A stretch of 30,402 bases of DNA from Pigoraptor vietnamica. Its lineage: Eukaryota; Opisthokonta; Filasterea. The translations under genes were made by a program, and so were the position numbers. The notes beneath the pieces are model-generated. The model was not told where the DNA came from and made no database searches. It saw only the letters and a list, made by a program, of their open reading frames with translations. The first letter of the stretch is position 1. Every line of letters begins with the position of its first letter. Below are positions 1 through 9,400 of the stretch, one piece after another. The DNA is taken from contig CALSCQ010000785.1 of the NCBI GenBank assembly GCA_943704525.1, positions 5,714-36,115 on the forward strand. The letters run 5' to 3'.

Positions 1-443
1 CTACTGTTACGGCGACAGTACCAGCAGTGACGACCACGCAGACGACTACTGTTACGGCGACAGTACCAGCAGTGACGACCACGCAGACGACTACTGTTAC
101 GGCGACAGTACCAGCAACGGTGACAAGCACGCGGACGGCCACTGTTACGGAGACACAGTCAGGAACTGTGACGAGTACAGTCGCGACGACTGTTATGGCG
201 ACAATACCAGCAGTGACGACCACGAAGACGGCCACTGTTACGGCGACAGTACCAGCAACTGTGACGAGTACGGTCGCCACCACTGTTACGGCGACAGTTC
301 CAGGAGTGACGACCACGAAGACGGCCACTGTTACGGCGACAAAGTCAGCCACTGTTACGGCGACTGTACCAGTGACGACCACGAAGACGGCGACTGTTAC
401 GGCGACAGTGACGAGGACAGTGAGCGCATCGACCACAAAGTAG
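1..443 (+). CDS. Thr/Val-rich tandem-repeat protein, C-terminal part (5' end outside window)
   Basis: The frame is open from the first bases of the window and ends with TAG at 441-443, so only the C-terminus is visible (about 146 codons). The residues are almost entirely Thr, Val, Ala and Pro. They form a 15-residue unit of the type TVTATVPAVTTTQTT, with variants carrying TSTVATT or TKTATVTATK. There are no aromatic residues and almost no charged ones. The repeat stops just before the C-terminus, which reads SASTTK. There is no C-terminal hydrophobic segment, so no membrane or GPI anchor is visible. Such Thr-rich repeats are typical of heavily O-glycosylated cell-surface or extracellular-matrix proteins, but that role is inference from composition. 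I do not recognise a family. Confidence 0.6.
   Translation, partial: TVTATVPAVTTTQTTTVTATVPAVTTTQTTTVTATVPATVTSTRTATVTETQSGTVTSTVATTVMATIPAVTTTKTATVTATVPATVTSTVATTVTATVPGVTTTKTATVTATKSATVTATVPVTTTKTATVTATVTRTVSASTTK
3..430 (+). repeat. 45-bp coding tandem repeat (Thr/Val unit)
   Basis: The first two units are nearly identical 45-bp copies built around ACTGTTACGGCGACAGTACC. Later units are diverged and have in-frame length changes. All changes keep the reading frame, as expected for a coding minisatellite. The array continues upstream beyond the window. Confidence 0.75.
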
Positions 444-1275
444 ATCCCATGTGTGAGTCGACACGCGCGCCGCTTAATATATGGAAAATTACGCCGGAAA
501 GCTTTCCTTCGCGGCAAAATGGGGGCACGGCGACAGTGTAGCTATTGGGCGAACGAAGCTCTGCCACACATAATGAGCGCACACACGCGTTCAGATTTCC
601 ATACAGGCCTTTAGTATGGGGAGAGTCAACATAAGCAATCGCCCTACTATTGCGCGCCAAAACAACAGACCGATTTCACAGGTCGATATCCCACGCAGAA
701 TGGCAGCACCCGCGGCGAAGGCCGGTGCCACTGGCGCATGCGAGGGGACGCCCATCGACCGCGTCGTTCGCCAAGAAAACGCGGAACCGTTTCCGGCAAG
801 TAGAGAGAGAGAGAGTTGCCGTGAGCAGAATAAAGAGGGCGACGAGGGACGATGCCGTGGAACACAGCAGCATGCTGTGGGTGTTCGTGCTCGTGGGTGT
901 GTCCGTGCCGGAGCTCACGTGCCGCGCAGTGCGGCGGCGTGGAGAATTTTGGCGTGCGCTGCCTTTTGATCCGCCGGCGCAAAGAGTGCGACGGGCCAAT
1001 CGGACTGCTCGGGGGGCGCCGGGGGGAGGCGGCGCGCGAAGATATCGAGGCACGAGAGGCGGAGGGACCTGGGGCAACGACAGGGGACGTGGAATGCGCA
1101 TTAGCGAAGAGATGACGAACTAAACGCAAGCCCAACCCGCCATTACATGTGAGACTAGGTGGACAGAACAATGCAACGAAGGTACCTACCGAACCATCAA
1201 AACACGCACACGCACACACATACACACACAAACGCGCAAACGATTGCGAATGTGCATTCCACAATATGCAAGCGC
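444..1275. other. Convergent intergenic region, no supported gene
   Basis: This 832-bp stretch lies between the ends of a + gene and a - gene. It holds a 12-bp palindrome GGAAAGCTTTCC at 496-507, an AATAAA at 829-834 that could be a polyadenylation signal for the upstream + gene, and an (AC)-rich microsatellite at about 1201-1232. An open frame at 872-1123 begins like a signal peptide and continues Gly/Arg-rich, but overlapping open frames on both strands are expected at this GC content, so I do not call it. Confidence 0.5.
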
Positions 1276-2766
1276 CTACCTTGCCGTAAAGCACGCAAGA
1301 AGGGCCTCAAAGTCTTCCTTCAGCAGCGTCGCGCGCGTGATCGCAGGCGCCAGCACCCGCAGCGCTTCCAGCCGGTGCCCGTACGACTCGGGCACGGCAG
1401 AGACGAGCTCACACGCCTCCGCCACCCCAATGGGTGCGCCTCTCATCGCTAGAAACTGCGCGAGAAACGCCGGCCGCGAGGGGTTCTCCACCAGCGGCAT
1501 GAGTGCGAGCGCGTCTGTTGCCTGCAGCGGCGACGGTAGGCGGGACATGCACAGCAGCAGCGCGTGCATCTTGTGCGGCGAATTCGCGGGGAGCGCAGAG
1601 AGGAGAACGGCCACGTCGGCCGTCCGCAGCCCGTCGCACGCGGAGAGGCACGTTTTCAGCACGCGCATGACGTCAGCCCCGGGCCCCGCCGTGCGAATGC
1701 AGTCGCACATCTGCTCCGTCGTCAGCTTCAACGCCGGATACTCTCGCAACAAAAGCACCTCAAACGCCCTCTCACGCGAGCGGGCGTCACCAACAGCGCG
1801 AACAATCTCCAGTATCTCGGCCGGCGTGAGGTCCGTCGCCGCCACGTGCGCGAGCACTTCCACCGCCCTCCCTTGGTCGTGCGCCGGCGAAACGGTGCGA
1901 ACGAGCGCGCAAATATCAGCCGAACGGAGACCGTGCGGCAGCCGCCCACACACGCGCCACAGAGCCTCCAAGCGGTGACTCTTGTCAGGGTCCATCGCGC
2001 GCATCACGCACAGCGCGTCGTCGACGATGATCGATGGTGCGAGGTGGGCGTCGAGCAGCTGCAGCGCCTGTGGGCGGTCCGAAGGGGCGACTGCGTGGAG
2101 GAGATCCGACATTTCGCGCGCGGTGAACGCGAGCGGAAGACGGCCCACGAGGTGCCCGAGTGCCAGAAAGCGGGAGCGGTGCCCCGGGTCCGCGACGAAG
2201 GAGAGAAGAAGGCACACGGACGCCGGCGTCATGCGCACGAGCGCGGGGGAGAGGGCAGCGACGATCTCGGCTTGAACAGAGGGACACGCACGCACAAGGT
2301 ACGCCGCGTCCTCGGGAGAGAACTTGTACGACGCAGCGGCCGCATAAAGCGTCTGCATCCCCGCGTGTGCGTTGGACGACAGCGCCTGCTTCAGCTGCCG
2401 CATCAGTTCCCTCGGCGCTGCGGGACGCTCGACCTCCCCTCCCCCCTGCGAGAGATGTGGCTGATGTGCCGCGTGCGACGTCTGCGTATACGGCGGAGTG
2501 CCGAAGGGAGACGCGTGCGACGTCGACGCGGCGTGTGACGAGATGGCGTGCAGGGACGGCGCGGACGCGGCCCCGTGCGCCGCTGGGTAATTCGCGCTTT
2601 GCTGGCCTAGCGGCGCGGAGGGCGCTTGTGTCGGCGCAACATGGGAAGAGGGCAAACCGTCGTAGATGTTCTCGGACGTCGGCTGTACGTCAGAGCCGCA
2701 CGTGGCGCAGCGCGTCCCATCGACGACTTGGAGGCACCTACCACAGAACGAGCCGCGCGCCGCCAT
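1276..2766 (-). CDS. Helical-repeat protein (DUF4476-like) with N-terminal zinc knuckle
   Basis: A single open frame of 496 aa starts at the ATG on 2766. Residues 8-23 carry CxxC-x8-CxxC (FCGRC ... CATCG), a likely zinc knuckle or half LIM-like finger. Residues about 30-115 are low-complexity Ala/Ser/His/Pro linker. From about residue 118 to the end there are roughly nine related helical units of 38-45 aa with a recurring pattern of the form (F/L)(T/S)xxDxxxLVxxVxxxxxRxxALxxL. This pattern resembles the uncharacterised DUF4476 repeat, a remembered similarity rather than a search result. A helical-repeat solenoid suggests a binding scaffold, but no partner is evident. The stop falls inside AAG|GTAGGC, which could also be a splice donor, so a further 3' exon cannot be excluded. 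Confidence 0.75.
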   Translation of the reverse strand: MAARGSFCGRCLQVVDGTRCATCGSDVQPTSENIYDGLPSSHVAPTQAPSAPLGQQSANYPAAHGAASAPSLHAISSHAASTSHASPFGTPPYTQTSHAAHQPHLSQGGGEVERPAAPRELMRQLKQALSSNAHAGMQTLYAAAASYKFSPEDAAYLVRACPSVQAEIVAALSPALVRMTPASVCLLLSFVADPGHRSRFLALGHLVGRLPLAFTAREMSDLLHAVAPSDRPQALQLLDAHLAPSIIVDDALCVMRAMDPDKSHRLEALWRVCGRLPHGLRSADICALVRTVSPAHDQGRAVEVLAHVAATDLTPAEILEIVRAVGDARSRERAFEVLLLREYPALKLTTEQMCDCIRTAGPGADVMRVLKTCLSACDGLRTADVAVLLSALPANSPHKMHALLLCMSRLPSPLQATDALALMPLVENPSRPAFLAQFLAMRGAPIGVAEACELVSAVPESYGHRLEALRVLAPAITRATLLKEDFEALLACFTAR

Positions 2767-3626
2767 TATATCGGAAAGTTAACAGGCTAAGGACCGAGCC
2801 AATGGCCCTCCTTGCGACACTCTGAAGAGAGAGAGATGGGGACTCGCACGCCCTTTCGCGCGGCGCTGTCCTTAACAGTGACGCATGTGCCGCCAAGGGA
2901 GAGAAGGAGAGCTGGATTTGAGACGTATTGTGAGTGACGTACGTTGACTCTCCACAAGCGCTGCGCTGGGGGGCTCTTTAGAGAAGGAGCATGAAGGACA
3001 ATGAATGTTCGGGTGCCGTTCGACGGCAAAAATGGGACACGGCGCGTGAGATTAACCTTATGTCGTGGGTGGTAATGTGCCATCACAAATTTTTTAGATG
3101 GTGTTACGCGTGCGTGTCATGCCATCTTCGCACACGCACGCGCATCTCGCTAGGCAGGCGAGGTGTTTTCTGAATTAACTCGGGACAATGCGAGAGATTC
3201 CCTCCGTTTTTTCACAGTTTTTCTGAAACGACTCGGGACAATACGAAGGATTCCCTCCCTTTTTTTTTCACTGATTGTTAGAGGCACACGCAACGAAACG
3301 CGAAAGGCGGGACACAACGCAAAACGAAAGAAGACGAGGGCGACGAGACAGGCGAAAGGCAAGAGACGAACGCGCAACCGACGGGACAATATTAACAGCG
3401 CACAAAATAACATTAGGCGACAGGAACGAAACGCACGCGCACGCCGAAACACACACGCCAAGCATAACGCACACACGCACAGCAATCGACAGAGACACAC
3501 ACCATCAACGACACCAAAAAACAACACGTTAGCGACTGGCAATAGACGACAAAGACACGGCAGCCTGCGTGCCAACTCTATGTACAAAAGAGAATCGAAC
3601 CAGCGAGCGTCGCATGGCAAGCGCCC
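2767..3626. other. Intergenic region between two minus-strand genes
   Basis: This 860-bp stretch separates the zinc-finger gene (3' side) from the helical-repeat gene (5' side). It holds the tandem duplication at 3165-3271. Beyond that, 3290-3540 is a purine-rich stretch dominated by GAAAC/ACGAA words. Apparent + strand frames there encode only Lys/Arg-rich low complexity, and I see no gene. It probably contains the 3' UTR of the zinc-finger gene and the promoter of the helical-repeat gene. Confidence 0.5.
3165..3271. repeat. Imperfect tandem duplication of about 52 bp
   Basis: Copies at 3165-3215 and 3217-3271 both read GTTTTCTGAA, a short variable stretch, ACTCGGGACAAT, then GATTCCCTCC, a T run and CAC. 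They differ by a few substitutions and by the length of the T run. They are adjacent and noncoding. Confidence 0.8.
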
Positions 3627-4739
3627 CTACGCATCCTGCGCGGCGGCCGCGGCAATCATCGCGATGGCCACCGAGGGATTCTCCGGCTTGGGACGGCCCA
3701 GCTGCGCCGCCGCGCGCACGGCGAGGGCCTTGGCGCGCCGCTCGTGTATCGCCTTGTGACGCGCGAGCTCGTCCGAGCGCGCAAACGTTTTGCCGCAGTC
3801 GTCCTGCGTGCACCGGAAGGGCTTCTCTCCCGTGTGCGTGCGAATGTGCGTGTTGAGGTGATCCGACCGTGAGAACGTGCGGCGGCACGAGGGGCACGCA
3901 AACGGCTTGATGCCAGTGTGGCGACGAGAGTGGCGAGACAGTTCGTCCGAGCGCGAAAAGCCTCGCCCGCACCCCTCTTCCCGGCACACGTACGGCCGCT
4001 CGCCACGGTGCTGGCGCTCGTGCGACTTGAGGTGGCTCATGCGGTTGTACGTCTTGTCGCACGGCTCAAAGCTGCAAGGGTACACGCGGCCGTCCGACGG
4101 CGCGTACTCGTGCAGACGGGACGAGTCGAGCAGCAGCATGAGGCCGTTGCGGTGCTCGGGCTCGTCCTTCGCGTTCGCGCCCTGTCCCGGCACTCTCGAG
4201 TGCCCGTCCTCAGACGACGTCCACGACGACGCCGAGCCACCATCGTCGCTGTCGCTGTGCGCGCCGCCCGTTTTGCCAGAGCGGACGCCACCGCCCGCAC
4301 CGTTCGCCTTGACGCCCTTGTCGGCGGCAGTCGTTGACGAGACGGCGTTTGTCGCATCCTTGCGACCGGCAGGCCGCGCGCGGGCGTCTACAGGCGGCAT
4401 CGGATAGCGCGCCACGGCCCCATACGGATAGGGGGCCTCTCCCGCAAACGGCGGCGGATAAGGGCCATAGTACGGGTACGGCGAGGGCCCAAACGTGCCC
4501 AGCGGGGCGAGGTACGACGACGGCACGGGGGGCATGCGGGGGCGCGCCTCCCCGTAGGGTCGCGGGAACGCGCGCGGTGGGTAGTCGTATTCTTCGGGAG
4601 GAGGGAGAGGGGGCGCGGGCACGTAGAATGCGTGCGGCGCCGCGTAGTAGTCGAACGGCGGCGGCGCACCCTGCCACGGAGGGGCCTCCCACGCCGGCAC
4701 GGGCGGCGGGCGCGGGTAGGTCGTAAAGGGGTACGCCAT
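3627..4739 (-). CDS. C2H2 zinc-finger transcription factor, Egr/Sp-like recognition helices
   Basis: A single exon of 370 aa starts at the first ATG (4739). The N-terminal third is Pro/Tyr-rich (many PY and PPP motifs), followed by a Ser/Asp-rich acidic stretch near residues 160-200; both are typical of activation regions. Four C2H2 fingers follow at about 220-244, 250-274, 280-302 and 308-332, joined by RGERP, TGIKP and TGEKP linkers, then a short Ala-rich tail. The recognition helices read [21 protein letters not shown] and RSDELAR. The last three match the helices of Egr/WT1-type fingers, which by the established recognition code read GCG, TGG/GGG and GCG. The predicted core site is therefore GCG(T/G)GGGCG. 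It is a nuclear DNA-binding regulator; its target genes are unknown. Confidence 0.9.
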   Translation of the reverse strand: MAYPFTTYPRPPPVPAWEAPPWQGAPPPFDYYAAPHAFYVPAPPLPPPEEYDYPPRAFPRPYGEARPRMPPVPSSYLAPLGTFGPSPYPYYGPYPPPFAGEAPYPYGAVARYPMPPVDARARPAGRKDATNAVSSTTAADKGVKANGAGGGVRSGKTGGAHSDSDDGGSASSWTSSEDGHSRVPGQGANAKDEPEHRNGLMLLLDSSRLHEYAPSDGRVYPCSFEPCDKTYNRMSHLKSHERQHRGERPYVCREEGCGRGFSRSDELSRHSRRHTGIKPFACPSCRRTFSRSDHLNTHIRTHTGEKPFRCTQDDCGKTFARSDELARHKAIHERRAKALAVRAAAQLGRPKPENPSVAIAMIAAAAAQDA

Positions 4740-5049
4740 CGTGCACGATTGCAAAGGGACGGAGAGCTGCGCACCGAGGCCGCGACACTCCGGATTGACG
4801 AAGTAGGGAGCTTTGCGCGCCGCTCACAGCAATCGCATGATGAAACCCGTGCGTCGGAATCCGATTTGGCGCGAAGAACGCGGCTAAGAGTCCGACGAGT
4901 GATCCCCGACCCAAGCCAGCACCACGCCCACACACGCGTTGATGGAGGGCGGGAACCACACGCCGAGGCCTGTCGCAACCCCACCGACGACGGCGCTTTG
5001 AATTCGAGGCGGTGTGCGGGGGTGTCGGGTATGCGCGCACTGTGTCCAG

Positions 5050-5058
5050 GCGTGGGCG
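5050..5058 (+). promoter_or_regulatory. GCGTGGGCG, candidate site for the adjacent Egr-like factor
   Basis: The exact nonamer lies 311 bp upstream of the zinc-finger gene's ATG. It is what the last three fingers of that protein are predicted to bind. In GC-rich DNA the nonamer also occurs by chance: I see further exact copies at 17399-17407 (inside a coding exon) and 19633-19641 (inside an intron). Confidence 0.3.
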
Positions 5059-5280
5059 TCCCGAGATTATCGCCAAGCGATTACGCCAACGCACGCACTC
5101 TCCGCTCGTGTGTCAAGCGCACAATGCAGAACAGCGCAGCTTCCTGGAAAGAGGGCACTGCTTCAAGCGAGAAGGAGAGGAGAGAGGGGAGAGAGAGAGA
5201 GAGATGGATGGCAACCGGCGGCAAACATGGAGCGCGCGCCCCTTGCACGCAGTGAGAGCACAGCGTCGGCCGCGAAGAGA

Positions 5281-5478
5281 GAAAAAATTATTTTTGAATT
5301 TTGTTTTTAATTTAATGCAAAATGAAATGCACGGCATAAATTATTACGCCATTTTATTCTATTGGAATTGTATGGAACATGCATTTATTTCGATTTTGGC
5401 GCCCTTGCGATTTTTCAAACAATACTATATTTTTTTTCCATTGCAAAATAAATCACACGAAGTCGCGTCGCATTGCTA
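5281..5478. other. AT-rich island
   Basis: About 200 bp is dominated by A/T runs (AAAAAATTATTTTTGAA, ATTTTTTTTCC and similar) inside otherwise GC-rich DNA, with sharp edges. A shorter stretch at about 5800-5885 shares words such as ATTATTTTTG and TATTGGAAT. This could be a relic insertion, a matrix attachment region or a nucleosome-free promoter core; the sequence does not decide. Confidence 0.5.
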
Positions 5479-5751
5479 ACCCTCACCCAAAATTACAACA
5501 CCACCTGTAATCCCCACACTGCACCACACAAGCGAAACACCCACCCTACACACGACCGGCTCAGTCAACCCCCACCCATCACGGAGAGCGACCGATGACG
5601 TCTCCTGTTGCATCGTGTGACCCCCACCACGTGCGGTGGGCGTGTAACCCCCACCCCATCTCAAAGTCACGGCTGGGTGAAACCCCCACAAAGCGTTGAC
5701 GCAGTATAACACCCACCCTGCATTGCATAATGCGCCGCTGGAACCCTCACC
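5477..5751 (+). repeat. Nine dispersed C-rich boxes, consensus TAACCCYCACCC
   Basis: Boxes lie at about 5477-5488, 5508-5519, 5536-5547, 5567-5578, 5618-5628, 5645-5657, 5679-5690, 5707-5719 and 5740-5751, all in the same orientation. Spacing is roughly 25-50 bp and the sequence between boxes is not conserved. One box (5623-5628, CCCACC) pairs with GGTGGG at 5635-5640 to form a 6-bp stem whose loop region carries CACGTG (5628-5633). Confidence 0.6.
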
Positions 5752-5885
5752 TTACATTAAACCGCGGTGCCGTCACCTTACCCCTTCGCGGCGCAACCGC
5801 AGAACGATCAACCAAAAAACGCCATTGCGAATTATTTGGAGCAGTGTTAATTATGGGAAATGTATTGGAATGGAAATTATTTTTG

Positions 5886-5899
5886 CGCTCCATGGTAAC
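5886..5899 (+). promoter_or_regulatory. Possible RFX X-box half site
   Basis: The sequence contains CCATGGTAAC, whose right half GGTAAC fits the X-box half-site RGYAAC. The left half does not fit GTNRCC. RFX factors binding X-boxes drive ciliary genes in animals and their relatives, and the next gene downstream is CEP135. This is a weak call. Confidence 0.2.
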
Positions 5900-5950
5900 G
5901 CCCCACGCCCCCTCAATAGCGTCATGTGACTGTGTGCGTCATGTCCAGAA

Positions 5951-5998
5951 GACGTCACTGCCCTTGGTGACGTCGCGTTTTCAAATTGGTGTCACGTG
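5951..5998. promoter_or_regulatory. Inverted pair of CRE-like GACGTCAC sites and a nearby E-box
   Basis: GACGTCAC at 5951-5958 and GTGACGTC at 5967-5974 form a perfect 8-bp inverted repeat with an 8-bp spacer. Each contains the TGACGTC core recognised by bZIP factors of the ATF/CREB type. CACGTG follows at 5993-5998. Another TGACGTC lies at 5596-5602, and a further CACGTG pair sits in intron 1 of CEP135 (6679-6684 and 6695-6700). Confidence 0.45.
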
Positions 5999-6155
5999 AG
6001 TTGTTTGGCGCGCTTTTTGGCTCGCGATTTGACTTGTGTATTGGAAAGCTTTGCAGTCGCCACATCTCGGCTCAAATCTTTCGATTCTTAGACGAAAACC
6101 GCTGTGCGTTTACTTCAAATTTGTGTGAAAGTTTGTTGAATTTTCCCTTGGTGGG

Positions 6156-6160
6156 CCAAT
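6156..6160 (+). promoter_or_regulatory. CCAAT box upstream of CEP135
   Basis: GGGCCAATAAG sits about 240 bp upstream of the CEP135 start codon, a plausible distance for an NF-Y site. Confidence 0.35.
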
Positions 6161-6400
6161 AAGAGTACGCAGCGATATGTGGCTGTGAGGGTCCGGGAAC
6201 AGCGTGACAGGTGCGTGCAATTATGCGCAGCGCAGTGATCAGCCAAACTCAACCGTGGCTTCCCATCCCTCAACTCTGCGTTACATTACCGTGGTTTTAG
6301 TGTTCATATTCTACCCACATATTACCCTTGCGCCGTGACATTATTTCGCGAAAAATCTGTCGTCGTCACACCGACCGATGCGTCTCTTACCTGCACAGAC

Positions 6401-9400
6401 ATGGCGGACCCCGCGCTGGAGCGCAAGTATGCGCTCCTTCGGCGGCGCCTCGATCACCTCGGGTACCGGCAAGCGCTCGGCTTTGAGTCGATGCCCCTTG
6501 TCGAGCGCCTGTTTGCGGACCTCGTCCACACGACAGAGTCGCTGAAGGTGATTTGCCGACGCCATCGCGTGAAGGGACTGCTACAGTTCCGTGTGCAATT
6601 CGCTGTGTAGAAATTGATGCGGAGACTGGTTGTAGGAGCATGCCTTGGACGAGCTGCGTCCCTGTTTCCATTTGTTGTCACGTGCTTCAAGTAACACGTG
6701 ATGTCTAGGAGCGTCGTTTGTTTGTGAGAGTTACTGTGCGGTGTGACTGCGCACACTAATCACGCTCGCGTGTGGACGTTTGGCGCAGACTGCAAAGGGC
6801 GAAATCGCGCAGGCCAAGAAGGAGACGTCGGTGTGGGAGCACCAGGTCGAGCCGCTGCGTCGCGACAACTCGCGCCTCATCTCCGAAAACAACCACCTCC
6901 ACGTGCGCATCATCGAGCTGCGCGAGGAGAGCGTCGCCCGCGAAAAGGAGCTGAAGGAAACGCTGCACCGCGCGGAATCCGAGTCCCGCGATCTCCGCTT
7001 TCTCAACGCGCAGTACGCGCAGCGCCTTCGCGAGGACGAGCGCAGGGATGTCGCCAAGTCGCTGCGCATCGAGGAGCTGATCGAGAAGAATCTCGGCGCG
7101 GTCATCTCAACGCCGGATGGCAGCAAGCGGGCCTTCCCTCCGCGCCGTGCGAGGATCGAGATGAAGTCGCCCGCGAAGCCGTCGCAGCAGCCTAAGGGCG
7201 CGAAAGTGCGTATTAATGCATGTTGATGCCTGCGCACCGCCATACCTTGCGTGTCTGTAAGCGATCTGTAAGCCATCTGCTTCACTGACGCGAACACACA
7301 CACGTGCTCACCTTCCCCTCGACGCAGCCGGACTCGCGCCCTTCCACCGCACAGCGACTCCCCCCTTCGGAAGCCGAAATCAACGCCGTCGAAATTGCCG
7401 AGCGCCGCATGGACCGCCTTGCCGCCGAAGTGGAGCAGCTCAAGGGTGAGAACGCCCGCCTCGAGTCGCAGTTGGGCGACGCGGGCGCGCGCATGTCGGC
7501 GTACCGCGAGGAAATTGAGCGTCTGGGGCGCGAGCTGGAGGCGAGGAGGGACGTCAACAGGGTGCACGTCGACGAGATGCTTCGCGAGCGTGAGCGGCAG
7601 ATAGTGACGCTGCGGAACCAAATAGACGTGCTGGAGGGCCGCTTTGAGCGCGAGGAATCGTCGGTGGCGGCGCTCGCCGGGTCGGACGACGGACGCGCCA
7701 ACAACAACCCTGAGAACAGCCTGGCGCAGGAACAGGCGCTGGCGGAGCGCGTGATTGTGCAGAACAGGGAACTCATGGGCAAGCTGAGGCGCGCGCAGGC
7801 GCTCCTGAAGGGCGCGAGGGAGGCGTACTGCGACGTCGCCGGCGTGCACATGGACGACGCCGAGTTTGCCGCCGCGGTCGAGGCGCGCGAGACTAAGCCG
7901 GACAGCGTGGGGGCAGCCGGAGTTGCGCTGAGGGACATTGAGAGCAAGTTTGGGGAGCTTCAACGCGCCGTCAACCGCTTCCAGGAGCGCAATGAGGAGC
8001 TTGAGAGGCAGGTCGAGCTGTTGCGGGGCAAGAGGGGCCGCGACGTGGACGCCGGGTTTGGGTCTGGCTCTGGAGAGGACGAGGACGACGGGTACGCGGG
8101 CTCGAGGGGCGGTGGCGGCGCGCGCAGGGACGAGCGCCTTATCGCGGAGATTGCTGAGCTCAAGTCGCGAAACGGCTACCTCTGTAGGGAGCTGGAGGCC
8201 ATCCAGGACCTCATGCTGCGGATGGACGCGACGGGCGGAATGACGGGCGGGGCGGCGCAAGGACGTGCGTCGGTCGCGCAGGCGAACCCGCTCGAGTCTG
8301 CGGGCGCTGCGTGGCTGTCGCGCGTGCGCATGGAGTGCCTCCGCCTCAGCCGAGTTCTCGGCGGTCAGGGACACCCGGCCGATGTGGAGCGGCAGAGCGC
8401 GTCGGCGGCGGCGTACGGAGACGAGCCAGCGAGCCCGCAGGACCTGTCGTCGATTGAGCGCAGCTTGAGCGTTGCGATTGATTGCGCCACGGAGTGCGTG
8501 CGGCTTCGCGAGCACGTGACGCGGCTCGAGAACGCCGCCGAGAGGCACCTGGCGGAGGAGCGCATGTGGCGGACGATCGTCGACCAGGCCAACGTCCGCA
8601 GGGACGCGCTGGCCGCGCACGTGACCGAGCTGGAGAGCGAGCTCGAGACGGTGCGCGTGCGCCTCGACGCCAGCGAGAAGGAAGTGGACCGCCTGACGCG
8701 GTCGCGGGAGCAGCTACTGGAGGCCGTCGAGTCGATGGCGGACGGCCGCGCTGCCGACACATCCGCGCTAGACGCCTCGTTCCTGTCGACGCGCGCATCG
8801 CTGGGCGGCGACAGTTCGTTCCGGCGGTCGACGACTTCGTCCCCGCGTCACGTGGGCGCCTTTGGCTCGGACGACGGCGAAGGGAGTGTGATCGTGCAAG
8901 GCGAGGGCCTTGACGAGAGCGGGCGCATGAGTGCGGGGCGTGCGGCGCACGTGGACTTGCTTCGGCGCGTGCTCGAGTCCAACGACCAGCTGGAGCGGCG
9001 CCTCGAGGAGAGCGAGCGAAAGCTCGGAGACCTCGCAAAAGAGAGGGAGAAGATTCTGCTGCTCTACCGAGAGGCAATCGATGCGCCGATGGGCGAAGGC
9101 GGTGGCACTGCGGGCGCCGCCGGCACCGACTCTCATCTTGCGCGCGTTGTGACTGAACTCGAGGCGGAGAGGGATACTCTGTCGGCCACGCTGAAGCGGA
9201 CGAAGCTCGAGTGCGAGCAGCTGCGCCTGCGCCTGGCGCGCGCGACGGCCCAAGCGACGTCGCAGCAGCAGCAGCAGCAAGCGAGGTCGAAAGCATCCGA
9301 TTCCAGTGCCGCGAGCGCGAGTTCTTCCTCTGTGGGCGCGGCCGACGAGGGCCTTGCGAGTGCCACGGGAGGGACGGCGTTTGCGATCGTGCAGAAGGAA

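Larger units (their letters stand above)
4740..6400. other. Divergent 1.66-kb regulatory region between the zinc-finger gene and CEP135
   Basis: I find no gene here. The part near the zinc-finger gene (4740-5280) is GC-rich and ends in a GA microsatellite at about 5174-5205. An AT-rich island (5281-5478), nine C-rich boxes (5477-5751), a second AT-rich stretch (about 5800-5885), ACGT-core sites (5951-5998) and a CCAAT box (6156-6160) follow. These are entered separately. Confidence 0.6.

Noticed and set aside
872-1123. 83-codon + frame with a hydrophobic start and Gly/Arg-rich tail
   Set aside because: Several overlapping frames are open on both strands here; there is no domain and no splice or neighbour support.
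1564-2538. 324-codon + frame opposite the helical-repeat gene
   Set aside because: It is Arg/His-rich antisense shadow; the minus frame has the start, zinc knuckle and regular repeats.
3587-3600. Minus-strand GGTTCGATTC resembling a tRNA B box
   Set aside because: No A box is present and the upstream sequence is the end of the zinc-finger coding region.
4210-5094. 294-codon minus frame overlapping the zinc-finger gene
   Set aside because: It is a shadow of the Pro/Tyr-rich coding region in another frame, rich in Arg/Pro and without domains.
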